A stretch of DNA of 64,000 nt from Azoarcus sp. DD4 (lineage in GTDB: Bacteria; Pseudomonadota; Gammaproteobacteria; Burkholderiales; Rhodocyclaceae): NCBI RefSeq assembly GCF_006496635.1, contig NZ_CP022958.1, forward strand, positions 806,001 through 870,000. Direction: 5' to 3'. This document shows positions 16,700 to 25,601 of this stretch, piece by piece; position 1 is the stretch's first letter; every line of letters starts with the position of its first letter. A program made the position numbers and the translations under genes. Under the pieces are notes generated by a model. That model made no database searches, had not been told where the DNA came from, and saw nothing but the letters and a program-made list of their open reading frames with translations.

Positions 16700-16722
16700 G
16701 AATAGGAATGATTTGCATTACA
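16700..16722 (-). promoter_or_regulatory. Fur-box-like site upstream of hemP
   Basis: The AT-rich sequence AATAGGAATGATTTGCATTA lies about 17-37 bp before the hemP ATG. The half-sites AATGATT and GCATTA resemble Fur operator repeats. It would place hemP, bfd, bfr and perhaps tonB-exbBD under iron control. Confidence 0.6.
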
Positions 16723-17097
16723 ACATCTGGTCGTTCGTGCGTCAATATTTCTTGCGCTGCGTACATGCTGTCTGATCGAACCGGGGCGCCGTCGCTGCGC
16801 AACCGGGCGGGCTGGCAAGCCTGCGTCGGGCTGCTCGGTCAAGCTTTGAAAGCATGAAATGTTCCATCGACTGACGCCGCGGTGCTGCCGGGTGCGCGGC
16901 GCCGGTGGCCGGCGCTCGATGGGGGGCAGCGGCTGGCGGGCCGGGTTTGCGGTGCGCGAGTGGCTGGGGCCGGAGGTAGCGTCGCCGTCGGCGCCCCGCC
17001 TTGGCCGAATGGTCGCCTTTGCTACCCTTGAAGCATGTGCGACCGACATCGCAGGCGGCTGCCCTGCATCGCCACACAAGATGGCGCGGTGAGGCGC
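16723..17097. other. Intergenic stretch upstream of hemP
   Basis: About 375 bp between the hemP operator and the stop of the next minus-strand gene. Open frames cross it on both strands but none has a credible start or a recognisable product. I see no tRNA or clear terminator. Confidence 0.5.
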
Positions 17098-17559
17098 TCA
17101 GGGCAGCTTCAGCAGGATACGCAGACGTTCGTCGGTGCTGCCGGCGGGCAGGTAGCCGACGGTGCCCGGCCGGGTGGCGATCCAGTCGCGCGCTTCGGTC
17201 AGCGTGGCGGCTTCGCGCGGTGGCAGGGCGCGGCCGGTGAACACCAGGCGCGACCAGTAGGCACGCGTCTGGCTGGGGTTCTTGCCGGTGAGTTCCAGAT
17301 AGAAGTTGTCGCGTGCGCTGCCGGCCGGAAGATCCACCAGACTGACCGGCGTTCCGTCGGCGAGGGTGGTGCGGCGCCCCAGGTAGAGTTGTTCGGCCTC
17401 TTCGCGCGAGAGTCCGGTGAGTGGGCCGTTGCGTGCGACGACCACGACCATCTCCGTCTGCGCCAGCGCCGGACACGCCGCGCCGAGCAGGGCGAAAGCC
17501 ATTATTGCGGCGCTCGCCGCGAGGCGGTGGACTAGGCGGGCGAGGTCAGAAGGCGACAT
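17098..17559 (-). CDS. Small PBP-like (PstS-type) periplasmic protein
   Basis: The 153-residue product has a signal peptide (hydrophobic AAIMAFALLGAACPALA) and a short periplasmic-binding-like domain: VVARNGPLTGLSREEAEQLYLGRR, then the GSARDNFYLELTGKNPSQTRAYWSRLVFTGRALPP segment and GTVGYLPAG near the end. These are the features of short phosphate-ABC substrate-binding-like proteins, about half the length of a true PstS. The start overlaps the end of the porin-like gene by 14 bp. The partners suggest a sensory accessory role (porin-like protein plus GGDEF/EAL sensor) rather than phosphate import. Confidence 0.75.
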   Translation of the reverse strand: MSPSDLARLVHRLAASAAIMAFALLGAACPALAQTEMVVVVARNGPLTGLSREEAEQLYLGRRTTLADGTPVSLVDLPAGSARDNFYLELTGKNPSQTRAYWSRLVFTGRALPPREAATLTEARDWIATRPGTVGYLPAGSTDERLRILLKLP

Positions 17560-18760
17560 CGACGGACAGGCTCAGAACGTTGATGCTGCGGCCGCCAAGC
17601 TGCGCCGTTGCGGCGTTGCCGCGTGGAAAGAACGAGCCCCATGCGTCCGACGCGGTGCGCATGTGCGAGAACTCGGCCTTGAACGCGGCGTTGCGGCTGA
17701 AATCCCAGCGCACGCCCAGTGTCGCACTGCGCTGGGCCAGATTGCGCGAGGTGTCGAAACCGTCGATGAAGGCGGCGAATGGTGAACCGGGCGGAAGGGC
17801 GACATTGCCCGATGTCGGCCGGTCCTGTGTCTGGCGGGCGATGGTGAGATACGGCAGCGTGGCGCCGAAGCGGTGGCCCACGGTGAGGTGCCAGCCGTGC
17901 GCGCTGTTGCCGTAGCGGCGGTTCTCGCGGCGGGCGTATTCGCCTATCAGCAGCCATTCGCCGTCGTCCCACTGGACGCCGGCGGAGCTGAACGAGGCAT
18001 AACCGTCGTCGCCCGACAGTTCGTCGGCGATCGAGCCCAGGCCGGTGGCGCGCAAGGCGCCGACCAGAGTGTCGAAATCGGCGTCGCTCCAGTGCAGCGC
18101 CAGTTTGGCTTCGGCATGGCCGAGGTGCAGGGCCAGATGTTCGGTGGACAGTGCCAGATTGACGCCGAACAGCTCGCGCAGCTTGCCGTTGCCGCGGCGG
18201 TATACCGGAATGTAGCTGGAGCCGGCGTAGGGGTGGATCTCGATGTCGGCGTTGCCGATGCGCGAACGGAAGAAGAGGTCGATGCCGTCGAGGTCGGTGA
18301 AGGGGTTGAGCCCGTAGACTTCGACCGGCGGCCGCACCCAGGGATTGGCGTAGTTGATGTCCAGCGAATCCGACAGCATGAAGAAGGGTACGCGCATGCG
18401 GCCGACCCGGGCGGTCAGGGTCGGCGTGAGCGCGTGGCTGAGGAAGGCGAGGGTGACGCGTGGCGTGTAGTCGCCGCGCGGGCTCTCGCGGCTGACCAGT
18501 TGCATCACCGCGCCGGTCTGCTCCGACAAGGCGAGGTTGGCCTGTACGCCGAATACCGTGTCGGGGCCGAAGTCGGGCGATTCGGCCCCGGGATGATCGA
18601 TGCCGATGCGGGCAAAGCGGAGGTCGTCCTCGCTGGTGACGACTGCACCCAGCGTGCCGAAGGCCGACCAGCGGACTTCCGGCTCCTGTACCTGTGCCTG
18701 GGCGGGCACCTGTGCCGCTGCCACCGCCAGCGAGAGGGCGAGAAGGAAAGAGGACTTCAT
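17546..18760 (-). CDS. Porin-like outer-membrane beta-barrel protein
   Basis: The 404-residue product has a signal peptide (MKSSFLLALSLAVAAAQVPAQAQ) and a beta-strand pattern of alternating residues ending in an aromatic C-terminus (VLSLSVDVAF), as for outer-membrane barrels. The RVGRMRVPFFMLSD and VGHRFGATLPYLTIARQ segments resemble carbohydrate- or phosphate-type porins. The specific substrate is not recognisable. The ATG at 18760 overlaps the stop of the upstream GGDEF/EAL gene by 4 bp, so it is the middle gene of a three-gene operon. Confidence 0.75.
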   Translation of the reverse strand: MKSSFLLALSLAVAAAQVPAQAQVQEPEVRWSAFGTLGAVVTSEDDLRFARIGIDHPGAESPDFGPDTVFGVQANLALSEQTGAVMQLVSRESPRGDYTPRVTLAFLSHALTPTLTARVGRMRVPFFMLSDSLDINYANPWVRPPVEVYGLNPFTDLDGIDLFFRSRIGNADIEIHPYAGSSYIPVYRRGNGKLRELFGVNLALSTEHLALHLGHAEAKLALHWSDADFDTLVGALRATGLGSIADELSGDDGYASFSSAGVQWDDGEWLLIGEYARRENRRYGNSAHGWHLTVGHRFGATLPYLTIARQTQDRPTSGNVALPPGSPFAAFIDGFDTSRNLAQRSATLGVRWDFSRNAAFKAEFSHMRTASDAWGSFFPRGNAATAQLGGRSINVLSLSVDVAF

Positions 18761-21261
18761 GACGGGTGACCCGTGGTGTTGGGGGCGATCAGGCGCAGCG
18801 CGCTGTCGGCTTCGAGCGGCCGGGCAAAGAGGTAGCCCTGGCCGTAATCGCAGTTCATGTCCTTGAGGACGGTGGCCTGCTCGTCCTGTTCGATGCACTC
18901 GGCGATCACCGTCATGCCGAGGTCGTGGGCGAGCTGGATGCTGCGCCGCACGATGTCGCGCAGGCGGCCGTCATCGGTGATGGAGCGGACGAAGGAGCCG
19001 TCGAGCTTGACGATGTCGCACGGAATGGTGTGCAGGTAGCTGAGCGCCGAGTAGCCGGTGCCGAAATCGTCGATCAGCACCGTGGCGCCGGCATCGCGCA
19101 GCTGGTGCAGGATGGGCGTGGCCGGGCCGTCGGGACGGGCCAGCAGGCTTTCGGTGATCTCGAAACGCAGACAGGACAGCGGTACGCCGTGGCTCTCGAT
19201 GAGGTCGAGCAGTTCGTCGGCCAAGCCCGGGCGGATCAGCTGGCGGGCCGACAGGTTGACGCTGACCGGCGGCAGGGCGACGCCCGGGTGGGCGATGCCC
19301 CAGTCGAGCAGATCGCGGCACACCAGGCTGAGCACCCGCATGCCGACGTCGTGGATGAGGTCCAGCGTCTCGGCCAGCGGAATGAACTCCGCCGGCGGCA
19401 GCAGGCCGTGGGTGGGGTGCTGCCACCGCACCAGGGCTTCGAAGCTGGCCAGCCGGCGGTCGGCCAGCGAAACGATGGGCTGGTAATGCACGCACAGCCC
19501 GCCGGTGCGCAAGGCGGTGCGCAGGTCGGCCTCGAGCTGCAAGGCACGCAGGGCCTGGGTATGCATGGATGCGTGGAAGAAGGCGACCGCTTCGGCTTCG
19601 CCGCGGCGGGCCTTGTGCAAGGCATTGTCGGCGTCGCGCAGGATGGATTCCGCGTCGTCGCGGTCCTTGTCGCTGACGACCACGCCGATGCGACAGCGCA
19701 GGTGCAGCGGGCGTCCCGCGGCGGGCGTCACCAGGCCGGGCAGCTCGACCAGGCTTTCGGCGATGCGCAGTGCGTCGGTGCTGCCGCCGATGCCGTTCAG
19801 CAGCAGCGCGAACTGGTCGCCGCCGACGCGGGCGGCGACGTCGCCTGCATTCATCGAGGCGGTGATGTGATCGGCGATGCGGCGCAGCAGCTCGTCCCCC
19901 GCTGCATGACCGAAGCTGTCGTTGATCAGGCTGAAGCGTTCGATGTTGATGGCCAGCACGGCGAAGCGGGCGTTCTCGTCGCGGCGCTGGTGGCCGAGCG
20001 CCTGGTGCACGTGCTCGATGAAGAGGGCGCGGTTGGGCAGGCCGGTGAGCCCGTCGTGCAGCGCGTCGTGCAGCAGTTGCTGCTCGGCGCGCTTGCGCAG
20101 GTCGATGTCGCTGATCGAGCCCGCCATCCGGCTGGCGCGGCCGCTGCCATCGCGCTGGGCGACGCCGCGGGTCATCACCCAGCGCACGCTGCCGTCGGGC
20201 AGGCGGATGCGGTGTTCCAGCATGAACTGGGCACTTTCGCCGCGCAGATGGGCGCGCATCACCTGGCGGTAGACCGTCAGTTCGTCGGGGTGCAGGTAGC
20301 TCAGCAACGCATCGTCGGCATGGGCATGCTCGCCCATGTCGCGGCCGACGATTTCGCAGAAGCGCTCGGAAAAATACGCGTTGCCGGAGGGGAGGTCCCA
20401 GTCCCACAGGCCGTCGTTGGCGCCGCGCAGCGCCAGCGCGTAGCGTTCCTCGCTGGTGCGCAACTGCAGGGCCGTGCGCTGAAGCTCGCCGACCCGCTGC
20501 TGCAGCGTGGCCGCCATGATGTTGAAGTTGCGGGCGAGGCGGGCGAGTTCGTCGTCGCCCTTTTCCGGCAGGCGGTGGTCGAGATGGCCCTCGGCAATGG
20601 CCCGGCTGCCGGCGAGGAGGCGGCCGAGATTGTGGGTGAGCAGGTAGCCAATGCCGGACAGCAGCACGAAGGTGAGCAGGATCTCGGCGAGTGCGATCAG
20701 GGTGCCCTGCTCGATGATCGCCTGGCGGGCGGCCGCCAGCACCGAGACCGAGACGCCGAACTGCAGGAAGCCGATTTCGTTGCGGTCGAGCAGCAGTGGC
20801 CGGCGGATGTGGATCACCGGGCGGTCGACCAGCGAACCGAGCGCACGCGTCATGTCGGCGGTAGGTGGCGGCAAGGCTGTCATGGCCGATGCACCTGCGC
20901 TTACCAGCAGGCGGCCATCGGGGCGACCGATGCGCACATAGACCAAGCCTTCGGCGGAATCGGCGAGCAGTTCGCCGAGCACGTCCTGCAGGGTGTCGTA
21001 GCGGCCCTGTTCGCCGTAGGCCGTGGCCATGGCGTGCAGCATGTTGGCGTTCTGGTTGGCGACGGTGGCGAGGCTGGCCGAAGCGGCATCGTTCATCAGT
21101 CGCACGCTGTTGGCCAGCAGCAGCGTGAGCAACACCACCTGCACCGCGGTGCTGGCGAGCAGGAGGCGAAAACGTATCGAGGAGTGCCGGAAAGGCAGGC
21201 GCACTATGTGGTATCCGTGGTCGGTGTCAGCGGCGCAGGTAGCGCTCGGCCCATGGGCCAC
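18757..21261 (-). CDS. Membrane sensor with HAMP, PAS, GGDEF and EAL domains
   Basis: The product is up to 834 residues: a membrane helix (FRLLLASTAVQVVLLTLLLANSV), a periplasmic sensor region, a second helix (IALAEILLTFVLLSGIGYLL), HAMP, a PAS domain (LRGANDGLWDWDLPSGNAYFSERF), GGDEF and EAL domains. The GGDEF motif is GGDQF, so cyclase activity is doubtful. The EAL domain keeps FEALVRW, ITESLL, DDFGTGYSALSYL, KLDGSFV, AECIE and QGYLF, so it is probably an active c-di-GMP phosphodiesterase. The start is uncertain: the first codon is GTG at 21261 with no clear ribosome-binding site, and a GTG at 21204 is possible. It leads an operon with the porin-like and PBP-like genes. Confidence 0.88.
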   Translation of the reverse strand: MAHGPSATCAADTDHGYHIVRLPFRHSSIRFRLLLASTAVQVVLLTLLLANSVRLMNDAASASLATVANQNANMLHAMATAYGEQGRYDTLQDVLGELLADSAEGLVYVRIGRPDGRLLVSAGASAMTALPPPTADMTRALGSLVDRPVIHIRRPLLLDRNEIGFLQFGVSVSVLAAARQAIIEQGTLIALAEILLTFVLLSGIGYLLTHNLGRLLAGSRAIAEGHLDHRLPEKGDDELARLARNFNIMAATLQQRVGELQRTALQLRTSEERYALALRGANDGLWDWDLPSGNAYFSERFCEIVGRDMGEHAHADDALLSYLHPDELTVYRQVMRAHLRGESAQFMLEHRIRLPDGSVRWVMTRGVAQRDGSGRASRMAGSISDIDLRKRAEQQLLHDALHDGLTGLPNRALFIEHVHQALGHQRRDENARFAVLAINIERFSLINDSFGHAAGDELLRRIADHITASMNAGDVAARVGGDQFALLLNGIGGSTDALRIAESLVELPGLVTPAAGRPLHLRCRIGVVVSDKDRDDAESILRDADNALHKARRGEAEAVAFFHASMHTQALRALQLEADLRTALRTGGLCVHYQPIVSLADRRLASFEALVRWQHPTHGLLPPAEFIPLAETLDLIHDVGMRVLSLVCRDLLDWGIAHPGVALPPVSVNLSARQLIRPGLADELLDLIESHGVPLSCLRFEITESLLARPDGPATPILHQLRDAGATVLIDDFGTGYSALSYLHTIPCDIVKLDGSFVRSITDDGRLRDIVRRSIQLAHDLGMTVIAECIEQDEQATVLKDMNCDYGQGYLFARPLEADSALRLIAPNTTGHPS

Positions 21262-21285
21262 GCGTCGGAGCCAGCCGCCCGACGC

Positions 21286-22668
21286 TCACTGCTTGCCCTG
21301 TCGGCGCACGGTGGCCGAAGCATCGATGCGGCCTTCGCTGGCGAAGGCTTCGAGGTTGGCTTCGATGCGGTCGGGGTCGTACAGATAATTGACCATGATG
21401 CCCCACGACTGCTCGTAGCCCTTGTCCGAGGTGTCGGCCAGCCAGTTCAGGCGTTCGACGCGGGCGCCGTTGCCGAGGTGGAAGCGGGCGACCGGATCGA
21501 CCGGTTTGCCGTCCTTGGCAGCGTGCAGCAGGTAGTGGGCGGCGACGCGCAGGAGCGGTTCGCGCAGGGCGCGGGCGAGTTGCGGGTCGGCAGCCCAGTC
21601 CGCGCTGCCGCGCATCAGGCCGCGCAGCCGCGGGGATTCGGGCCCGTCAACGCCGGCGGCGGCAAGCCGTTTCCAGTCGGCCGCAGTGAATCCGGCGGCG
21701 AGGTGCTCCGGGTGACGGTGCGCCCAGCGTACCAGGCCGGGGATGGGCGACAGCGTGGCGAAGGTGCGCAGCTTGGGGAAATCGCGCTGCAGATCTTCCA
21801 CGACGCGCTTGAGCAGGAAATTGCCGAAGGAGACGCCGCGCAGCCCGGCCTGGGTGTTGCTGATCGAATAGAAGATGGCGGTGTTGGCCCGACCCGCGTC
21901 GGCCACCGGTGCGTTCTCGTCGAGCAGCTTCTGGACGTTGTCGGCCAGTTCCTCCACCAGCGCAACCTCGACGAAAATCAGCGGCTCCAGCGGCATGCGG
22001 GGGTGGAAGAAGGCGTAGCAGCGGCGATCGGAGTCGAGCCGGTTCTTGAGATCCTTCCATGACTGGATTTCGTGCACTGCCTCGTACTGCACCAGCTTTT
22101 CCAGCAGCGCGGCGGGCGAGTTCCAGGTGATGCGGGCGAGTTCGAGGAAGCCGACGTCGAACCAGGCCGCCAGGCGCGCTTCGAGTTCGCGGTCGAGCGG
22201 CTTGAGCAGACTGTCCTTGGGCAGGTAGCGCAGCAGGTCCGCACGCAGATCCACCAGGAACTTCACGCCCTGGGGAATCGCGTTGAACTGGGTCAGGATG
22301 CGCAGCCGCTGCGAGCGCATCGCCGCACGCAGCGCCGCCTCGGCGTCCCACTGGCGGTCGGAATCGACGGCCGCCTGATAGGCCTTGTGGGCGCTCGCCA
22401 CCTTGACCGGGTCGGGGCCGAATTCGAGCGCGATCATGCGCAGGAAGGCGAGGCGCCCGGCGTCGTCCAGGCGCAGATAGGTTTCGGCGAGGCGTGCGGC
22501 GCGCTGCCGGGTGGAGACCTCGCCGCCGCGGCCGTCGGCGCATTCGTGCAGTTGCTGGCGGATACGCTCCAGCACACGCTCGGACGGTTCCCGGCCCCGG
22601 CCCGTGGCGTCGGCGACCATGGCGCGCATGCGGGACAGACTCTTGGAGATGAGGCCGGTGGCGGACAT
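21286..22668 (-). CDS. mcd: Malonyl-CoA decarboxylase
   Basis: The 460-residue length and sequence match malonyl-CoA decarboxylase, which converts malonyl-CoA to acetyl-CoA. Visible are a helical N-terminal domain and a GCN5-like catalytic domain with NTAIFYSISNTQAGLRGVSFGNFLLKRV and HLGNGARVERLNWLADTSDKGYEQSWGIMVNYLY, which holds the conserved His. The ATG at 22668 has GGAGAG seven to eight bases upstream. No malonate transporter or MatB gene is adjacent. The downstream sensor gene starts 24 bp later and may be cotranscribed. Confidence 0.93.
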   Translation of the reverse strand: MSATGLISKSLSRMRAMVADATGRGREPSERVLERIRQQLHECADGRGGEVSTRQRAARLAETYLRLDDAGRLAFLRMIALEFGPDPVKVASAHKAYQAAVDSDRQWDAEAALRAAMRSQRLRILTQFNAIPQGVKFLVDLRADLLRYLPKDSLLKPLDRELEARLAAWFDVGFLELARITWNSPAALLEKLVQYEAVHEIQSWKDLKNRLDSDRRCYAFFHPRMPLEPLIFVEVALVEELADNVQKLLDENAPVADAGRANTAIFYSISNTQAGLRGVSFGNFLLKRVVEDLQRDFPKLRTFATLSPIPGLVRWAHRHPEHLAAGFTAADWKRLAAAGVDGPESPRLRGLMRGSADWAADPQLARALREPLLRVAAHYLLHAAKDGKPVDPVARFHLGNGARVERLNWLADTSDKGYEQSWGIMVNYLYDPDRIEANLEAFASEGRIDASATVRRQGKQ

Positions 22669-22797
22669 GTTTTGCTCTCCTCGTTCAGGGAGTCTATCGT
22701 TTGCCACGATCATATCGCGTCCGCGTGGCCTTGGGCTGCCCGGATGCGACCGAAGGCGTAACATCCGTACGTCTCCCGCACTTGCAAGGAGCATGTC

Positions 22798-23457
22798 ATG
22801 CCGAATTCGCCCCTGCCCGCACTGCCTTCGCCGGGACTGCTGGCCCTGCCGGTCGCACTGATCTATGCGGCCTTCGCGGTGGCCTGGATCGTGTATTCCG
22901 ATCAGATCATCGGTATCTGGGTGCGCGATCCGGACAGGCTGACCGAGATGCAGACGCTGAAAGGCCTGCTCTTCGTGGTCGGAACCGCCCTGCTGCTGTG
23001 GGTCATGGTGCGGAGGGGGTTTGCGCGCCAGGCCGACTTGCAGGCGGTGTTGAGCCGGCGCGAGGCGCGCCTGCGCGTCGCGCTGCGCGCCACCGGCCTC
23101 GGGCTATGGGATTACCTGGTCGACAGCCGAGAGGTCGAGTACGACGACGAGGCCGCCCGTATGCTGGGGCGCCCGCCCGAGCCGTTTCGGGAATCGGCCG
23201 ACAAATGGCTGGCGCGGCTCCACCCGGACGATCGGGAATCCTTCCGGCAGCGCTTTCGAGACTATCTCGAAGGGCGCAGCGAGCAATACGTCAATGAGTT
23301 CCGTCTCGCGATGCCCGGCGGCGATTACCGCTGGTTCAGTTCGGTGGGGCAGATCGTCGATCGCGATGAGGGCGGTTCGCCGCTGCGGCTGGTGGGAACC
23401 TATCTCGACATCACCGCGCGCAAGCGCGCCCAGCAGGCCGGTTTGCCAGCCCCCTGA
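22798..23457 (+). CDS. Membrane-anchored PAS-domain protein without output domain
   Basis: The 219-residue product has two N-terminal membrane helices (ALPVALIYAAFAVAWIVY; GLLFVVGTALLLWVMV) and then a single PAS/PAC domain (LRVALRATGLGLWDYLVD to LRLVGTYLDITARKRAQQ). It ends directly after the PAC motif. PAS domains of this type normally precede GGDEF, EAL or kinase domains, and none follows here. It may be a truncated sensor or a partner for a separate protein. It is divergent from the malonyl-CoA decarboxylase gene. Confidence 0.75.
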   Translation: MPNSPLPALPSPGLLALPVALIYAAFAVAWIVYSDQIIGIWVRDPDRLTEMQTLKGLLFVVGTALLLWVMVRRGFARQADLQAVLSRREARLRVALRATGLGLWDYLVDSREVEYDDEAARMLGRPPEPFRESADKWLARLHPDDRESFRQRFRDYLEGRSEQYVNEFRLAMPGGDYRWFSSVGQIVDRDEGGSPLRLVGTYLDITARKRAQQAGLPAP

Positions 23458-23538
23458 AGCGCGGCGGCGGCGTTCCCCGCATTGGGTTCTTGATGATGCG
23501 CGCCGCTTATGCCATCGTGGCAGAGGAGGTATGCGTGA

Positions 23539-23961
23539 ATGATTCTGTTGCACAAGAGATCGCCGTCGGAGAGTCCGCCCGTGGTGCCGTTGCGCATCAT
23601 GCTGGCGATGCCTGATCCATTGTGCTGCGCGCATATCGACCGCTATCTGGCCGGTTCCACCGAGATCCTCGTGGTCGGTCGGACGACCAGCGAGAGTGAG
23701 GCGATGCAGTTGTTTTTCCGCCTGAGACCCGATGTCACCGTGCTCGACTGGCGTATCGCCGAGCACGAGCCGGCACGCCTGGTAGGACTGCTCAAGCGGG
23801 TCGCGCCAGGTGCCTGCGTGGTATCGGTGGTGCCGGCGCTCGATTCCATGCCGGCGCGCGCGGCGCGTGCGCTCGGCGCGGATGAGGTGGTGACCTGCGA
23901 TTTCCTGCCCGACTGCCTGGCGGCGCTGGCAGCGCGGCCGGAGCGTTCCGGCAAGGTCTGA
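23539..23961 (+). CDS. Single-domain receiver-like protein
   Basis: The 140-residue product has a CheY-like layout: IMLAMPDPLCCAHIDRYLAG, then RPDVTVLDWRI with the likely phospho-acceptor Asp, then CVVSVVPALDS and ALGADEVVTCDFLPDCLAAL. The usual conserved Lys before the last strand is not evident (VVTCDF instead of a Lys-Pro). No output domain is present. AGGAGGT stands eight bases before the ATG. It follows the PAS protein gene by 81 bp, so the two may form a minimal sensor/receiver pair. Confidence 0.65.
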   Translation: MILLHKRSPSESPPVVPLRIMLAMPDPLCCAHIDRYLAGSTEILVVGRTTSESEAMQLFFRLRPDVTVLDWRIAEHEPARLVGLLKRVAPGACVVSVVPALDSMPARAARALGADEVVTCDFLPDCLAALAARPERSGKV

Positions 23962-23974
23962 GTCGCCGCGTGCC

Positions 23975-24772
23975 TCAGTGCGCCTGCGGCCGGCGCCGGG
24001 CGCCGATCAGCAGCACGACGCCGACCACGACCATGGGCACGCACAGCCATTGCGCCGTCGACAGTCCCGGGACCAGGGCGCTGAAGATGCCCGGATCCGG
24101 CGTGCGGAAGAATTCCGCAGCGAAGCGCAGGCTGCCGTAACCGACCAGGAAGACCGCCGACACCGCGCGCAGCGGGCGCGGGCTGGCGGAATAGAACCAG
24201 AGGATGGCGAACAGCAGCAGGCCTTCGCCGGCCGCCTGGTAGAGCTGGGACGGGTGCCGCGGCAGATCGTCGACCCAGGGAAAGATCATCGCCCATGGCA
24301 GGTCGGCGCCGGCCGGCCGCCCCCACAGTTCGCCGTTGATGAAGTTGCCGATGCGTCCGGCCGCGAGCCCCGTCGGCACCAGTGGCGCGATGAAGTCGGT
24401 GATCTGCCAGAAGCCGCGGCCTGTCTTCCGCCCATACAGCCACATCGCCACCAGCACGCCGAGGAAGCCGCCATGAAAGCTCATGCCGCCCTTCCAGACG
24501 GCGAGTATTTCCGCCGGGTGCGTGAAATAGTAGCCCGGCTGGTAGAACAACACTTCACCGAGCCGGCCGCCGACGATGACGCCGAGCACCCCGTAGAAGA
24601 GCAGATCGTCTATCGCCTGGCCGTTCCAGCCGAGCTCGGGGCGGCGGCGGGCATGGGCACGACCGAGCAGGACGAAGAGCAAAAAGGCGATCAGGTACAT
24701 CAGCCCGTACCAGCGGACCGAAAGCGGGCCGACCGAAAAGGCGATGGGGTCGAACTGCGGGTGGACCAGCAT
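23975..24772 (-). CDS. lgt: Prolipoprotein diacylglyceryl transferase
   Basis: The 265-residue inner-membrane enzyme transfers diacylglycerol to the lipobox Cys of prolipoproteins. It shows the Lgt signature GLAAGRIGNFINGELWGR, the HGGFLG motif (MSFHGGFLGVLVA) and the RHPSQLYQAAGEG segment, with about seven membrane helices. The ATG at 24772 starts MLVHPQFDPIAF, typical for the family. Lipoproteins encoded in this window (NodT channel, OmpA-like protein) are expected substrates. The gene is minus strand, 16 bp downstream of yceH. Confidence 0.96.
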   Translation of the reverse strand: MLVHPQFDPIAFSVGPLSVRWYGLMYLIAFLLFVLLGRAHARRRPELGWNGQAIDDLLFYGVLGVIVGGRLGEVLFYQPGYYFTHPAEILAVWKGGMSFHGGFLGVLVAMWLYGRKTGRGFWQITDFIAPLVPTGLAAGRIGNFINGELWGRPAGADLPWAMIFPWVDDLPRHPSQLYQAAGEGLLLFAILWFYSASPRPLRAVSAVFLVGYGSLRFAAEFFRTPDPGIFSALVPGLSTAQWLCVPMVVVGVVLLIGARRRPQAH

Positions 24773-24788
24773 CGGCGGCTCCGTGTGC

Positions 24789-25469
24789 TCAGTCGAACTG
24801 GTTGCGGAAAGTCTCGAACGCGCTGCGCAGGGCGTCGAGTTCATCGCGCAGACGCCGGACCTCGTCCTCCAGTTCCGCCATCCTGCCGCGTGCGGCACTG
24901 GGCGACGCACTGCCGGCGAGCGCGTCGGCGGCAGCCTGCAGCGCATCCTCGCCGCCGAGCAAATGCATATGGCGGATCTCCTTGGTGCCCGGCGTGCGCG
25001 GCAGCGGGGCGGCCATCGGTGGGTACTTTTCGGAAAGATGTTCGAGGACGGCCTCGACGTCAGCGATATCGTCGAAACGGTGCATGCGCTCACAGCGGTT
25101 GCGTAGTTCGCCTGCCGTCTGGGGGCCGCGCAGCATCAGCAGTGCCAGCACGGCCTGCTCCGCAGGCGGCAGCGAATGGCGCAGCCTTACCTGGTGTTCG
25201 TACTTGGCGACGCGGGCGCCGGCCTGATCGCGGCGGGTCACCAGGCGGCGTGCGATGAGGCTGTCGATCGCAGCCTGCACCTCGCTTTCGCTGAGGGCCA
25301 TCACCGGTTCGCGCGCGGTGAGCTGGTTGCAGCCCGTGACCAGGCCGTTGATCGACATCGGGTAGGCGTCGGGGGTGACGAAGGCCTTCTCGATCAGCAC
25401 GCCGAGCACGCGGATTTCCGCCGGGCTCAGGTCGAAGGCTGCTTCATTGGCGGCGGGTGCGTTGTCCAT
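24789..25469 (-). CDS. yceH: YceH family protein (UPF0502, DUF480)
   Basis: The 226-residue product matches the YceH family: LSPAEIRVLGVLIEKAFVTPDAYPMS, LTAREPVMALSE, RHSLPPAEQAVLALLMLRGPQTAGELR and the C-terminal coiled coil (AELEDEVRRLRDELDALR). The fold is two winged-helix domains, which suggests nucleic-acid or regulatory binding; the function is not established. The ATG at 25469 gives MDNAPAANEAAFDLSPAE. It precedes lgt on the same strand. Confidence 0.92.
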   Translation of the reverse strand: MDNAPAANEAAFDLSPAEIRVLGVLIEKAFVTPDAYPMSINGLVTGCNQLTAREPVMALSESEVQAAIDSLIARRLVTRRDQAGARVAKYEHQVRLRHSLPPAEQAVLALLMLRGPQTAGELRNRCERMHRFDDIADVEAVLEHLSEKYPPMAAPLPRTPGTKEIRHMHLLGGEDALQAAADALAGSASPSAARGRMAELEDEVRRLRDELDALRSAFETFRNQFD

Positions 25470-25601
25470 GCGGGTTCCTGGCTGGGCGGGAGGGCGATGA
25501 TAAAGGAGTCCGCCTGCGCCCGTGTGTTCACCTGTCGTAGTCCGGCCGCGCTCCGTTAAGATGGGCGAATATTCCTGTCGCCGCACGCGGTCCCGCCCCT
25601 G

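Noticed and set aside
18766..22062. A very long open frame on the plus strand, over 1000 codons
   Set aside because: It is antisense to the well-supported GGDEF/EAL and malonyl-CoA decarboxylase genes. Such frames are common opposite high-GC genes and the product has low-complexity composition.
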